DNA of 47,359 bases from Sphingomonas changbaiensis NBRC 104936 (GTDB lineage: Bacteria > Pseudomonadota > Alphaproteobacteria > Sphingomonadales > Sphingomonadaceae): positions 1 through 47,359 of the forward strand of contig NZ_BBWU01000049.1 in assembly GCF_000974765.1 (NCBI RefSeq), in the 5' to 3' direction. Below are positions 7,592 through 16,210 of this stretch, one piece after another. The notes under the pieces are model-generated. The model searched no databases. It was not told where the DNA came from and saw only the letters and a program-made list of their open reading frames with translations. Position 1 is the stretch's first letter, and every line of letters begins with the position of its first letter. A program made the position numbers and the translations under genes.

Positions 7592-8854
7592 TTGGAGCTC
7601 TCGCACCCTCTCTACGTGCTGCTTCTGACCGGATTAGGTGCGCTGGTGCTGATGACGGCGTGGCTGCCGATGCTTCTGCGCAAGGCGCCGCTGTCGCTGC
7701 CGATTCTCTGCGTGGCCGTGGGAGCGGCCCTGTTCGCGTTGCCGCCGCTCAGGCAATTCGCGGTCCATCCGCTGGAATTCCCGTTGGTGGTGGAGCGGCT
7801 GAGCGAATTGGTCGTGATCGTCTCGTTGATGGGCGCGGGGCTAAAGATCGACCGGATGATCGGGCTGCGCAGCTGGGCACTGACCTGGCGGCTGCTTGGT
7901 ATCGCGATGCCGATCACCATGCTGATCGTTGCGTGCCTCGCATGGGGGCTGACGGGAGCGGGTGCGGCTGCAGCCCTGCTGATCGCTGCCGTGCTCGCGC
8001 CGACCGACCCGGTGCTCGCCAGCGACGTTCAGGTAAGTGGCCCCGGCAAAGGCACAGAGGACGAAGCGCGCTTTGCATTAACATCGGAGGCCGGGTTCAA
8101 CGACGGCTTTGCCTTCCCGTTCGTCCATCTTGCGATCGCGCTCACAGCGGCGACGTTCGTCGCCGGCGATCTGCTGGAATGGTTCATACGAGACCTGCTG
8201 TGGAAGACGATCCTCGGCGCAGCCATGGGCTATGCCATAGGCCGGGGCCTCGGCTATCTCACCTTCCATCTCCCGATGCGCGCTAACCTCTCGCGCACCG
8301 GGGACGGCTTTGTCGCGCTGGCGGCGACGCTGCTCGCTTATGGTGTGGCCGAAATGCTGGGCGGCTTCGGTTTCCTGGCTGTCTTCGTGTCGGCGCTCGC
8401 GCTTCGCAACGCCAGCCGCGATCATGAGTATCACCAACGGCTTCATGGCTTCGCAGAAGAAGCGGAGCGGCTGCTGATGATGGTGCTGCTCGTCCTCTTC
8501 GGCGGCATGGTCGCCTTTGGTGGTCTGCTCGCGTCTTTGGACTGGCGGATGCTGGTGTTCGTCGCCGGCGTCCTGCTCGTTGCACGTCCGGCCGCTGGCC
8601 TCTTCAGCCTGCTTGGATCAAACTTGCCTTGGCGCGAGCAACTGGTGATATCCTTCTTCGGCATCCGCGGGATGGGTTCGATCTACTATCTCGCATTCGC
8701 GCTCAACCATGCCTCCTTTGCCGATCCTCGCCGGCTGTGGGCGATTGTCGGCGGCGTGGTGCTCGCGTCGATTCTCCTCCACGGCATCACCGTCACGCCG
8801 GCCCTAGCGTTGCTCGATCGCTGGCAGCGGCGCCGCGGCGATATATCGCCGTGA
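7592..8854 (+). CDS. Cation:proton antiporter, CPA1 (Na+/H+ exchanger) type
   Basis: The product is 420 residues with about 11-12 hydrophobic segments spread over its length. The conserved core of sodium/proton exchangers is visible: the LAPTDPVLASDV stretch (about residue 136) and the SEAGFNDGFAFPFV stretch (about residue 170), which holds the membrane-embedded Asp. FFGIRGMGSIYYL near residue 353 matches the late family motif. It would exchange Na+ or K+ for protons at the inner membrane. The start is TTG at 7592, preceded by AAGGAA at 6 bases. No obvious operon partner; it lies among short genes in the island cargo. Confidence 0.88.
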   Translation: MELSHPLYVLLLTGLGALVLMTAWLPMLLRKAPLSLPILCVAVGAALFALPPLRQFAVHPLEFPLVVERLSELVVIVSLMGAGLKIDRMIGLRSWALTWRLLGIAMPITMLIVACLAWGLTGAGAAAALLIAAVLAPTDPVLASDVQVSGPGKGTEDEARFALTSEAGFNDGFAFPFVHLAIALTAATFVAGDLLEWFIRDLLWKTILGAAMGYAIGRGLGYLTFHLPMRANLSRTGDGFVALAATLLAYGVAEMLGGFGFLAVFVSALALRNASRDHEYHQRLHGFAEEAERLLMMVLLVLFGGMVAFGGLLASLDWRMLVFVAGVLLVARPAAGLFSLLGSNLPWREQLVISFFGIRGMGSIYYLAFALNHASFADPRRLWAIVGGVVLASILLHGITVTPALALLDRWQRRRGDISP

Positions 8855-9136
8855 TACCTGCCGATCTCCGGTTGATGTATGATTGAGCCCTGCCGGTCGT
8901 TCGCCCTCGATAATAGATCGCAACGCCCAAACGGGCCGCTTGGGCGAGCAGGCCAGCCGCGTGCGCCCGTTCAGGACATCCGTAGCCAGTTCTGAATTGC
9001 TCTGGCTATCGGCAGCATCGATCCGCAGGTAGCGCCCTCTAGCGCCGTTCAGAAGGCGTCGGGCGGTAGCGGTAGCTGACGTTCAGGCGCTCACTGAAGA
9101 GGCAATCAGCCTCCCTGGTCCTTACAGCCGGCGAAC

Positions 9137-9159
9137 GGCCGCTTCTTTTAGAAGCGGCC
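9137..9159. terminator. Strong hairpin in a gene-free stretch
   Basis: GGCCGCTTC (9137-9145) pairs perfectly with GAAGCGGCC (9151-9159) around a TTTTA loop. There is no T run after it, so termination is uncertain. The surrounding stretch 8855-9434 has no gene that I can support. Confidence 0.35.
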
Positions 9160-9434
9160 TTGATCATCACAATCGGCCGATTTCAGTCATTCAGTCCTCT
9201 GAGCCCGGATGCGGAACGCCGCCATTCGTGGGGATGCACATGCTCTCAGCATATTAAAGCAGCACTTCGCGCCATGGGAGCCGCCGCCGCTCCGTTACGT
9301 GTGCTATTCGCGGTTCCCGCTCTAAAAGATGAGGTGTCGACCTCCTATATTGAGGTCACCGCGCGTTTTCGCCCTGCAGCGCCCAGTGCGGCTGAGAGAT
9401 GATCTGAGCTCCCGCGCCAAGTTGGAGAACGGCC

Positions 9435-9827
9435 GTGGTCGATCACTCAGGCAGTCCATCTGCGGAAAGCCTTCCCGGCTTTGTGCCGTTTCTCGCCGGT
9501 AGAGTCCCATCGGCACTTGGCAGGCGAAAAAATCTCGCCACAGAGATCGATCGTTGGGAAGACGAAGGTGGCTTCGTTTGTGGGACAGCTCCCGTTCGCG
9601 ACCCGCGAGCAGTCATGAGCTCGTCCACCGCGGAGAAAGCCGAGGCTTTGGCCTCTCAGGTCAGCCTTGTCGCGCGAGTCTTAGCGAGCGACTATGCTGA
9701 GGGCCGCGTGGGCACTCGCCACAACTCGTTTCAGCATCGCTCGCGGGCGCTGCTCCAGATGAGTGCGCAGCTTGAGGGGATGAGCCAGCGCAGGGCAGCC
9801 TCGATCGCTCTGGAGCAATCGCAATGA
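9435..9827 (+). CDS. Hypothetical protein, up to 130 residues
   Basis: The frame is open from a GTG at 9435. It contains LATEIDRWEDEGGFV, which reads like the EI-x-RWE-x-EGG pattern of small sphingomonad proteins, and then a helical, Arg-rich C-terminus (VARVLASDYAEGR, FQHRSRALLQM). An internal ATG at 9615 would give a 70-residue form, so the start is uncertain. Its TGA overlaps the ATG of the next gene (ATGA at 9824-9827), which supports both frames being real. Function unknown. Confidence 0.45.
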   Translation: MVDHSGSPSAESLPGFVPFLAGRVPSALGRRKNLATEIDRWEDEGGFVCGTAPVRDPRAVMSSSTAEKAEALASQVSLVARVLASDYAEGRVGTRHNSFQHRSRALLQMSAQLEGMSQRRAASIALEQSQ

Positions 9828-10030
9828 CTTTCCATTCAGAGCCTGATGAAGCGACCGTCGCCGAACTGATGACCAGGTACGGGATCGCGCGCATACCTAC
9901 GGCCGAATTCCACTACAAGAGTTACCGCTATGCACGGTTTGGCGACGCGCTTGCACAAGCCAGGCACGATGCGGAGCAGCCAAATGCGCCAGCCGCAATG
10001 CGTTGGCGCAAAGCGTGGCCGTTCATATAA
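9824..10030 (+). CDS. Small hypothetical protein, 68 residues
   Basis: The start ATG overlaps the stop of the upstream gene by ATGA, a sign of translational coupling. The product reads EATVAELMTRYGIARIP, then EFHYKSYRYARFGDALAQAR, a compact pattern I associate with short uncharacterised sphingomonad proteins. No transmembrane segment or cysteine is present. Function unknown. Confidence 0.55.
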   Translation: MTFHSEPDEATVAELMTRYGIARIPTAEFHYKSYRYARFGDALAQARHDAEQPNAPAAMRWRKAWPFI

Positions 10031-10106
10031 AGAGAGTTGATCTAAGCAACAGCGACCGAGCTCACGTAATTGGGCGCCGCAGTCGCAAGCACATTAGTGA
10101 TGAAAA

Positions 10107-10319
10107 TTGATTTCATTTCTCATGGAGGGCCTGAAAGGTGGCCAAGTGTGCGAGACAACAGCCGAGGTGTTCCCCACACCAGATGATGTGATGCCCTTCA
10201 AGGTAGCATTCATGAAAGATGGAAAAGTGATCGCGGAACGAAGAGTTGTCTCGGAGCTCGCAGGACTCGCCCTCGTCGCAGCTTTCCTCCCCACTCTCCA
10301 GAATTTCCATCAAACCTGA
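10107..10319 (+). CDS. Possible small hypothetical protein, 70 residues
   Basis: The frame opens at TTG 10107, with an ATG at 10122 as an alternative. The product (FPTPDDVMPFKVAFMKDGKV, then AERRVVSELAGLAL) has a protein-like composition. No ribosome binding site is convincing and no family is recognised. A weaker reading is that this stretch is non-coding. Confidence 0.28.
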   Translation: MISFLMEGLKGGQVCETTAEVFPTPDDVMPFKVAFMKDGKVIAERRVVSELAGLALVAAFLPTLQNFHQT

Positions 10320-10651
10320 GAGCAGATCCTGTCGCCCTTCCGGGTAGGCGAGCATTCGGATCGCTGCTCTGCGCCGCCTTGCATATCGCCAAGGAGCAAG
10401 AGGATTCGAGGAATATCGATCGGCCAACTTGATTCGGCACTCTATCAACACCCCAAGGTGGAAGCCTGGGGGGTGGCGGTAGCCGAACTTCTGGCGCTGC
10501 TGTGCCAGCCCGCGCAAATCAACTCTGAACCGACCATGACGGGCGAGATCCCGCCGGGTGAGATCTCTGTGGGCGACGAACTCACGCGTAGGAGTAGTTG
10601 ACTGCAACGTCCTCAGTTCCGGGGCAGCGGGCCTCGAGCCCTGAACACAAA

Positions 10652-10683
10652 GAGGGACCGCCTTTGTTCGAGGCGGTCCTCTC
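10652..10683 (-). terminator. Terminator of the PEP-CTERM gene
   Basis: GAGGGACCGCCT (10652-10663) pairs with AGGCGGTCCTCTC (10671-10683). Read on the minus strand the hairpin begins 11 bases after the stop of the PEP-CTERM gene and is followed by CTTTGTG. This fits an intrinsic terminator with a short T run. Confidence 0.6.
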
Positions 10684-10693
10684 GGCTCACGAT

Positions 10694-11356
10694 TCAAGCA
10701 AAGGTGACGGTCGTGCGTTGCCGCCGACGCATAGCCGACCCGACCATGCTGAATCCGGCGAGCATCAGCGCCCATGCGGCCGGTTCAGGCACGACGGCAT
10801 TGGTCAATCCCAGCCGCACCTGACGTACATCCTGGATTCCGCCGCCCAATGTATCGAAGCTTACGCTGCGGATCGATTGCCCGTTGATCGCTTGGAAGCC
10901 GAATTTGTTCTCGCCGACCCCGAGCGCAAGATTGTCGAAGGTGAACGTCTGCCCGCTTTCATTCACGAGCGAAAAATTCACGTTTGTTGCTGAACCTTTG
11001 AACAGGCTGAACTCGACATTGTTGAACGTCGAGTTGTCCGTGAGCCCAAACGTCATCCCGAGCAGCGGAATCGTGTCGTTCGGTTGCGGTGTGCTGTTGT
11101 CCAGATCGCCGGTGATCTGCGACTGGCCACCGTTCGCTCGAAGGATAGCGCCGGCAGCGCCGGTAAAGGTGACGCTGGTATTGGCCTTATCGTTCAGGAA
11201 CCCGTTCACCGAGTTCCCGCTCTGCTGGCCAACGTTGAAGAGAACCTCTCTACCCTGAATGGAACTCGTGTCGACCTGAATAATATCAGCCAACGCCGGG
11301 CTAGCCAGAGCTGCGCTCATCGCGGCAGCGCTCATAAGCAGCATCGATTTTGTCAT
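10694..11356 (-). CDS. PEP-CTERM sorting domain protein (PEPAAWA variant)
   Basis: The product is 220 residues. A signal peptide (LLMSAAAMSAALASPALA) is followed by a beta-rich Thr/Asn/Gly-rich body. The tail is VVPEPAAWALMLAGFSMVG and then RRRQ. This is the PEP motif, membrane segment and basic cluster recognised by exosortase, in the PEPxxWA form common in Sphingomonadales. It is expected to be exported and processed at the envelope. The ATG at 11356 is preceded by GGGAG. No exosortase gene is in the window, so sorting would depend on a chromosomal system. Upstream DNA (11400-11660) is AT-rich with no gene seen. Confidence 0.88.
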   Translation of the reverse strand: MTKSMLLMSAAAMSAALASPALADIIQVDTSSIQGREVLFNVGQQSGNSVNGFLNDKANTSVTFTGAAGAILRANGGQSQITGDLDNSTPQPNDTIPLLGMTFGLTDNSTFNNVEFSLFKGSATNVNFSLVNESGQTFTFDNLALGVGENKFGFQAINGQSIRSVSFDTLGGGIQDVRQVRLGLTNAVVPEPAAWALMLAGFSMVGSAMRRRQRTTVTFA

Positions 11357-11979
11357 CTTGGCACTCCCTGAGGTCCTCCGACCTGTGAATGCCCCCACGT
11401 AGTAGGAGCGCATATACATGCACCTTCATAGTTACACTAACCCTTTATTTTACAGCAAAGTTGTTTCGGAGAACGACTGAGAAACGAAATATTTCACCAA
11501 GTATTGTCGTCGGCAAATTCGGCGTTTTTGACATGCAGCAGGCGGGGATCGATAGGGAGAATGGCTTTGCGCACCACGGAGGTAATTTCTTTCAAAATAC
11601 CGCGCAGGCATTTCACCCCGCCCGCGACAAATTGCGACAAATCTCGAGCTTAAATGCGTGAGAGCGAGGCGTAAATTGCAGTCTTCAGGCTGCCGTTGCA
11701 TCCACAATATCATCCCCCCGGCATCAACGACCGTCGGCGTCCGAAGATGGGCGCAGGGCAAGTCTCACTGTGCCGCATAACGTGAGGACGCGCGCGCCCG
11801 GCCTTCGATCCCTGCTTGCCGTGGCCACAGTTTAGAATGGAATAGCGCTTGGCGGCTGGGATTGGATGGCAGACTTCTGGCCAAGGCTGTTGTATCTACT
11901 GCCATGCTGGCCAGCTCGCGGGCTTCGGGATCAGAGCATTCCGCCTATGATGCGTTATCGGACTAAGGAGGCTGCACAT

Positions 11980-12330
11980 ATGAGATTCATCCTCATCGCT
12001 TCCGCTGGACTCTGGCTTGTGGCAGCGTGCCACGGCCCTGCCCAGAAGGCTGGCGAGCAGCAGGACCAAGTCAATGCCAACCTCGCGGGGCAAAACTATA
12101 CGGGCGAGGGGCCGAACGAGCGCATCGGCGAGTCGGTGGATCGCGCCGATCGAGCCGCGCGCGAGGCCCGTCAGGCAGCCGAAGAAGCTACGAAGAAGCA
12201 AGGGGAAGCGATCCGCCGCCAGGCAGATGTCGGCGCTACCCGTCTCGACGAGGAAGCGAAGGCCGTCCGGGCGGACGCTGCGCAACGCGCGAAGGCCTTG
12301 AGCAACGACGCTCGACAGGCGCCCCGATAG
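11980..12330 (+). CDS. Small lipoprotein with a charged helical body
   Basis: The product is 116 residues. The signal peptide ends in the lipobox LVAAC (Cys about residue 19), so it is lipid-anchored. The rest is one long Ala/Arg/Glu/Lys-rich helix (DRAARDEARQAAEEA-like composition, ending LSNDARQAPR) that may form a coiled coil. AAGGAG lies 9 bases before the ATG at 11980. No named family is recognised. Role probably structural in the envelope, which is inference. Confidence 0.65.
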   Translation: MRFILIASAGLWLVAACHGPAQKAGEQQDQVNANLAGQNYTGEGPNERIGESVDRADRAAREARQAAEEATKKQGEAIRRQADVGATRLDEEAKAVRADAAQRAKALSNDARQAPR

Positions 12331-12440
12331 CAACTGCAATGATGCTCGCCGACAGCAGTTTGTACTTTTACTTCTTGATCGTCCCTAGCCACGGCCGAGC
12401 TTGTGCCGCGTCAATCCAGCAGAATCCATTCGCCAAGTCA

Positions 12441-12690
12441 TTTGTGCCGAATGGCGGCTTCAGAGCGAGTGGAACCCGGTACTGATGTCGCGAATGGGCG
12501 CGATCTAGCCGGTCTGCCGTGCCGCCAACGAACGTCCGCTTCGGGGCAATTTGGAACCCGCCGGCGATGGCGCAATTGGGCGCGACCTTGCCGACCAACT
12601 CTGCAGATCGTGAATGTCCGTTTCGGAGCAAAATGGAACCCGCGGTCGATGTCGCGAATGGGCGCTTACCCGACAGTCCGCTCTCGGTCG
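12441..12690 (+). repeat. 82-bp degenerate tandem repeat, about 2.5-3 units
   Basis: GGAACCCG occurs at 12471, 12553 and 12635, an exact 82-base step each time. Each unit then reads GATGTCGCGAATGGGCGC (or a close variant), a diverged middle, and GAAcGTCCGcTTCGGgGCAA leading into the next GGAACCC. A partial unit (CCGAATGGCGGCTTCAGAGC) precedes the first. The same unit occurs in reverse orientation at 4121-4300. No gene is seen between 12331 and 13077. Confidence 0.7.
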
Positions 12691-13077
12691 TTTGAGATAG
12701 GGAGCGGACCTCCGTTCAGCGAGCTCAGGCCGCAAAGACGAATAAGTCACCATTCAACGGCTCGCCATCGTTTCCATTTTCAAACGCTCGTTAGTTTTGC
12801 CCAAAGGACGTTCGAACTGTCAGCATAGCCGCGATCACTTTGCGATCGCAGCCTCTACGATTGCCCGAGCCTGCTCGGACCCGCGATGTTGCCCCTTAAG
12901 GCGCGATTCCAAGAAATGATTCATCCCTTATGCTATCGAGGAGTTCAAATTAGTCGGTCAGTCCCGCGATACCATCCAAAACGGTGCAAACTCCTCGAGG
13001 AATACATCAATACCCGGTCATATTGTATGTTATGAAGATCTGGCGCGTACGCAGGGGCTGCGCGCGTGGGGGGACAT

Positions 13078-14457
13078 ATGCGGAGATTCGCTGCGATATT
13101 GCTTGCGGTGGCTCTCTCGGGATGCGCCAGCACCAGCTTGACGAGCTTGCAATCGTCCACAACGCTCAGGCCAACGGGAACGGCCTATTGGCTGCCAACG
13201 GGGCGGATCTCGGCCCAGCTCGTCTATCAGCCGTCGCGCGGCTTCGCGCTGCGGATGGCGCTGCTCCCGCTCATGCCCGACGTCGATAAAGGCCTCTTTT
13301 ATCTCAACTACCAAGGCTCACCGGTCGAAAATGACAAGGTGCAGGTCGAGGTCGAGGATGGCCTGCTAAAGACGGTCAGCATCGCATCGGAGACCAAGCT
13401 GCTCGACACGGTGCAAGGCGCCGGCGAGGGTATCGGGGCGATCGCGGCGGTGCTCGAAACCGCGCTGTCGCGGGATCAGGTCGACACCCTCGTCACGGTG
13501 CGGTTCAACCCGGCAAATCCGACCGAGGTCCAGAACGCCAGCAAGCGGCTCACGACCGGCCTGCGTGTGTATGCCAAGCGCGAGATCACGCTGGAGGCGC
13601 TGCAGGCGAAGCCCAAGGCCACCGACAAAGCGGCGCTCGCCGAGCTGGCGCTGCGCGCCGCGCTGCTGCACGAAGCGCTCAATGCCGATATTTCGCTGGC
13701 CGGCACCTTCCCGGCGATCCCGACCGGCGATGCTGACTGTAAAATCGGAATCTGTTACCGTCCGCTGCGGCCGGGCCTGATCGATGTTTCGGTGAACGGC
13801 GTGACCTTCACCCAATTGGGGATGAACATCCCAAACGGCGCGCCAGCGGTGGCCTTCGAGCTCAGCCGATCGGGGGCCGCAAACAGCGGTCAGGTGCTGG
13901 CACTCGATCATGGCGTGCTGACTTCAGCGACGATCACCAAGGATGCCGAGGCGCCGAACATCGTGCGCATTCCGGGGACGCTGATCGCCGGCGTCATCAA
14001 GGGGCTAACCGACACGCTTACCGCCAAGAAGGGCGAGCTCGGCGCGAAGGCCGACGTCGTCAATGCGCAGGCGGCGCTCGCCGACGCGCGGGGAAAACTG
14101 CTCACGTCCCAGGCGGCGCTTGCGGCGAAGCGGGCGGGCGGGACAAGCCTCGAGGCGTCGATCGACGATGGCGGGGCGGGCGATCTGTGGCTGCCGGGGC
14201 TCTCTTATCTGCGCACCCCCACGCAGGATACGACGACGCAGCCCGCGGTCGGTCAGACGCCTCTGCAGCCGACCAAGGGTAGCAAAGCCGGCGCCGGCCA
14301 AGGCGGTCAGGCCGGCGCAGGTCAAGGTCGTGCGGGTCAAGGCAGCCAAGCCGGCGGCGGCCAGGGCGGACAGCCTGGCCAGCCGGGTGTTCCCGATCAG
14401 GCTGCGCCGCAATCCGCCCCCACTCAGCCCGCGGGAAAAGACAAGAAGGCTACCTGA
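13078..14457 (+). CDS. Large lipoprotein with Gly/Gln-rich C-terminal tail
   Basis: The product is 459 residues. The signal peptide ends in lipobox LSGCAS (Cys about residue 16). Residues 20-340 have a mixed alpha/beta composition and no recognised domain. A heptad-like Ala-rich helix follows (VNAQAALADARGKLLTSQAAL). The tail (about 395-459) is made of repeated GAGQG, GGQ and PGQPG units, flexible and collagen-like. GGGG stands before the ATG at 13078. The next gene is a trypsin-like protease 48 bases downstream on the same strand, so the two are probably one operon. Possible reading: a surface-anchored substrate or scaffold for that protease. Confidence 0.7.
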   Translation: MRRFAAILLAVALSGCASTSLTSLQSSTTLRPTGTAYWLPTGRISAQLVYQPSRGFALRMALLPLMPDVDKGLFYLNYQGSPVENDKVQVEVEDGLLKTVSIASETKLLDTVQGAGEGIGAIAAVLETALSRDQVDTLVTVRFNPANPTEVQNASKRLTTGLRVYAKREITLEALQAKPKATDKAALAELALRAALLHEALNADISLAGTFPAIPTGDADCKIGICYRPLRPGLIDVSVNGVTFTQLGMNIPNGAPAVAFELSRSGAANSGQVLALDHGVLTSATITKDAEAPNIVRIPGTLIAGVIKGLTDTLTAKKGELGAKADVVNAQAALADARGKLLTSQAALAAKRAGGTSLEASIDDGGAGDLWLPGLSYLRTPTQDTTTQPAVGQTPLQPTKGSKAGAGQGGQAGAGQGRAGQGSQAGGGQGGQPGQPGVPDQAAPQSAPTQPAGKDKKAT

Positions 14458-14505
14458 CCTCAGATCATCGTCACCCCCGTTCGCCACGCAGTCCGGAGAT
14501 CCGTC

Positions 14506-15351
14506 ATGGCCGAGATGCTCGTCGACAAGGTTCTAGAACCCTGCCACGCGAAGGATCCGCTGGTTGGGCATCCGCCGGCGGACCAGGCGATCTTCGGCCG
14601 ACCGGAACGCGGCCATGCCGTTCACCGGGGCGCGGCGGGAAAATCGATGCAGACCTATGACATCATCATCGGTCATCCGCTCCACGCGGTGCCCAATTCG
14701 GAGGCCTATCCCTTCTCGGCGATCGCGCTGCTGGCGATCGAATTCGAGAGCGGTGCGAAAGGCCAAGGGACCGGCTGGTTCTTCTCGCCGTCCCGGATCG
14801 CGACCGCCGCGCACAATCTCTATCACCCCCGCGCTGGCCGCGCGAAGACCATGTTGATCAGAGCGGGCTGGACCGGGTCGGGGGAGCTCGACCAGCTGGC
14901 GGTCAGCTCCTGCCTTGTTGCGCCGAACTGGGTGGGTCATTGGAACGAGGATGACGATTGGGCGATCATTGCGACCGATCATCCGGGACGGGCCGGGGTC
15001 GGCTGGTTCGGCTATCAGGCCTTTGATGGCGGCTATCCACCGGGCCTGCTGCTCAATGTGTCCGGCTATCCGGCAGACACTTATGGGGCGGCTGCGGAGC
15101 TTGCGCCCGCGCAGCTTGTCGGCGCTGGCGCGCAATATATGGACAGCGGCTATCTAGCCTCGGCGACCCCGACCGCGATCGTCTATACAATCTCGACCGG
15201 CGAAGGGATGAGCGGCAGCCCGGTATTCGTGACGCTCGGCAATAGCCGCTATGCGATCGGCATCCATACGCAGGGCCTGGTCACGACCAACGCGGGCCGG
15301 CGGATCGACAATCAGCTTGAGGCGACGCTCAACGCTTATTGGTCGCATTGA
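14506..15351 (+). CDS. Trypsin-like (S1 / V8-like) serine protease
   Basis: The product is 281 residues. The catalytic triad is visible: His in RIATAAHNLYH (about residue 104), Asp in EDDDWAII (about residue 150), and Ser in GEGMSGSPVFV (about residue 236). The layout resembles glutamyl endopeptidase-like bacterial proteases of the chymotrypsin fold. No signal peptide is seen in the first 50 residues, so export by Sec is not supported, or the true start lies elsewhere. CGGAG precedes the ATG at 14506. It follows the lipoprotein gene in the same orientation. Confidence 0.85.
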   Translation: MAEMLVDKVLEPCHAKDPLVGHPPADQAIFGRPERGHAVHRGAAGKSMQTYDIIIGHPLHAVPNSEAYPFSAIALLAIEFESGAKGQGTGWFFSPSRIATAAHNLYHPRAGRAKTMLIRAGWTGSGELDQLAVSSCLVAPNWVGHWNEDDDWAIIATDHPGRAGVGWFGYQAFDGGYPPGLLLNVSGYPADTYGAAAELAPAQLVGAGAQYMDSGYLASATPTAIVYTISTGEGMSGSPVFVTLGNSRYAIGIHTQGLVTTNAGRRIDNQLEATLNAYWSH

Positions 15352-15419
15352 GCGCAAGAGTTATGGCGCTAAGCTGCCACGCGAGCGGGCGAACGGCTAC
15401 GAAGGGGGCATTCTGATCG

Positions 15420-15632
15420 TCAACCAGGTAGATCGTCGACATGGAAGAACATTGGATTCTTGAGCCAATGTTGGAGGTCGGACTCCCGCCAGCCGGCGCA
15501 CCGGTCTGAAATCTTCACCTGGCGCGGAAATCTGCCGCACTGGATGCGGCGGTAAAGGGTCGTGCGGCTGAGGCCGGTGCGCTCAAGAACGGTCTTGATC
15601 CGAATGATGCGGTCGTGAGTCTCGGTCGTCAT
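15420..15632 (-). CDS. AlpA-type helix-turn-helix regulator
   Basis: The product is 70 residues. The signature is RIKTVLERTGLSRTTLYRRI followed by a basic wing and ESDLQHWL, typical of AlpA/MerR-like excisionase regulators of phage and integrative elements. Such proteins often switch on excision or neighbouring mobility genes. The ATG at 15632 is preferred over an upstream one because AGGA lies about 10 bases before it. It faces away from the ParB gene across a long leader. Confidence 0.85.
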   Translation of the reverse strand: MTTETHDRIIRIKTVLERTGLSRTTLYRRIQCGRFPRQVKISDRCAGWRESDLQHWLKNPMFFHVDDLPG

Positions 15633-16210
15633 GGAGCAATCCTGCATTGTGCGTGGCTTACTGGCTCCCCGCGCGCAGGATTGGGATGTTTTCGCACCGG
15701 CTCAAGAGGTTGGGACATCAGATCGCGCTGTGCGGTAGCGTGGGGCCCTCTGGTGCACCAAAAAGGACCTTCGGGGCCTAACTGAGTTCGGTTCGGGCCC
15801 GATCGAGCCCCCCATGACCCTCTAAAGCAGCCCAAGGTGTCGCATGGCGTCTCGCGGTGTGCGCGACCGCGTCCTAATCCGCTTCGCTCCACCAAGCCGG
15901 CGTGCCGCCGTCTCGGGCCATGCGGGTGACGGCCGACTGACGCGTGGGGCCGAGTCGCAGCCTCGGCCCGGCGGTCGCCGCGCCTGATCGGCGCGGCGGC
16001 GTTGTGCCTCCGGCTTTGGTCTGGCGGGGTGGGCGTCGCTGCCCTTTAGGCTCGCCGCGGCGCGCCGCAAGCCGGCTGCGCCGGCTGCTCCATTTCATTT
16101 CGCCCCTGCGGGTGCGGCCCGCCTCTGCCAGCGAGCCTGCCGGTCCGCTCCTGCCGCCCACCCCGCCATTCCGGCGCCGGGTGCGGTGGTTTTTGAAAGG
16201 AGCAGGAGCA
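15633..16210. other. Long GC-rich leader between alpA and the ParB-like gene
   Basis: No gene is supported in these 578 bases, although the ParB frame is open upstream from 15944. The stretch contains dyads such as GCCGCGCC-TGATC-GGCGCGGC near 15976 and ends in AAAGGAGCAGGAGCA before the ParB ATG. It probably holds the promoters of both divergent genes and possibly partition (parS-like) sites. The last point is inference. Confidence 0.4.

Noticed and set aside
11389-11661. Plus-strand frame upstream of the PEP-CTERM gene
   Set aside because: AT-rich leader DNA, no ribosome binding site and no protein-like pattern.
12441-12690. CRISPR array
   Set aside because: The units are diverged along their whole 82 bases, with no short perfect repeats and unique spacers, and no cas genes are present.
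12403-12828. Plus-strand frame across the 82-bp repeats
   Set aside because: The frame is produced by the repeats (82 is not a multiple of 3, so units are read in different frames), which argues against coding.
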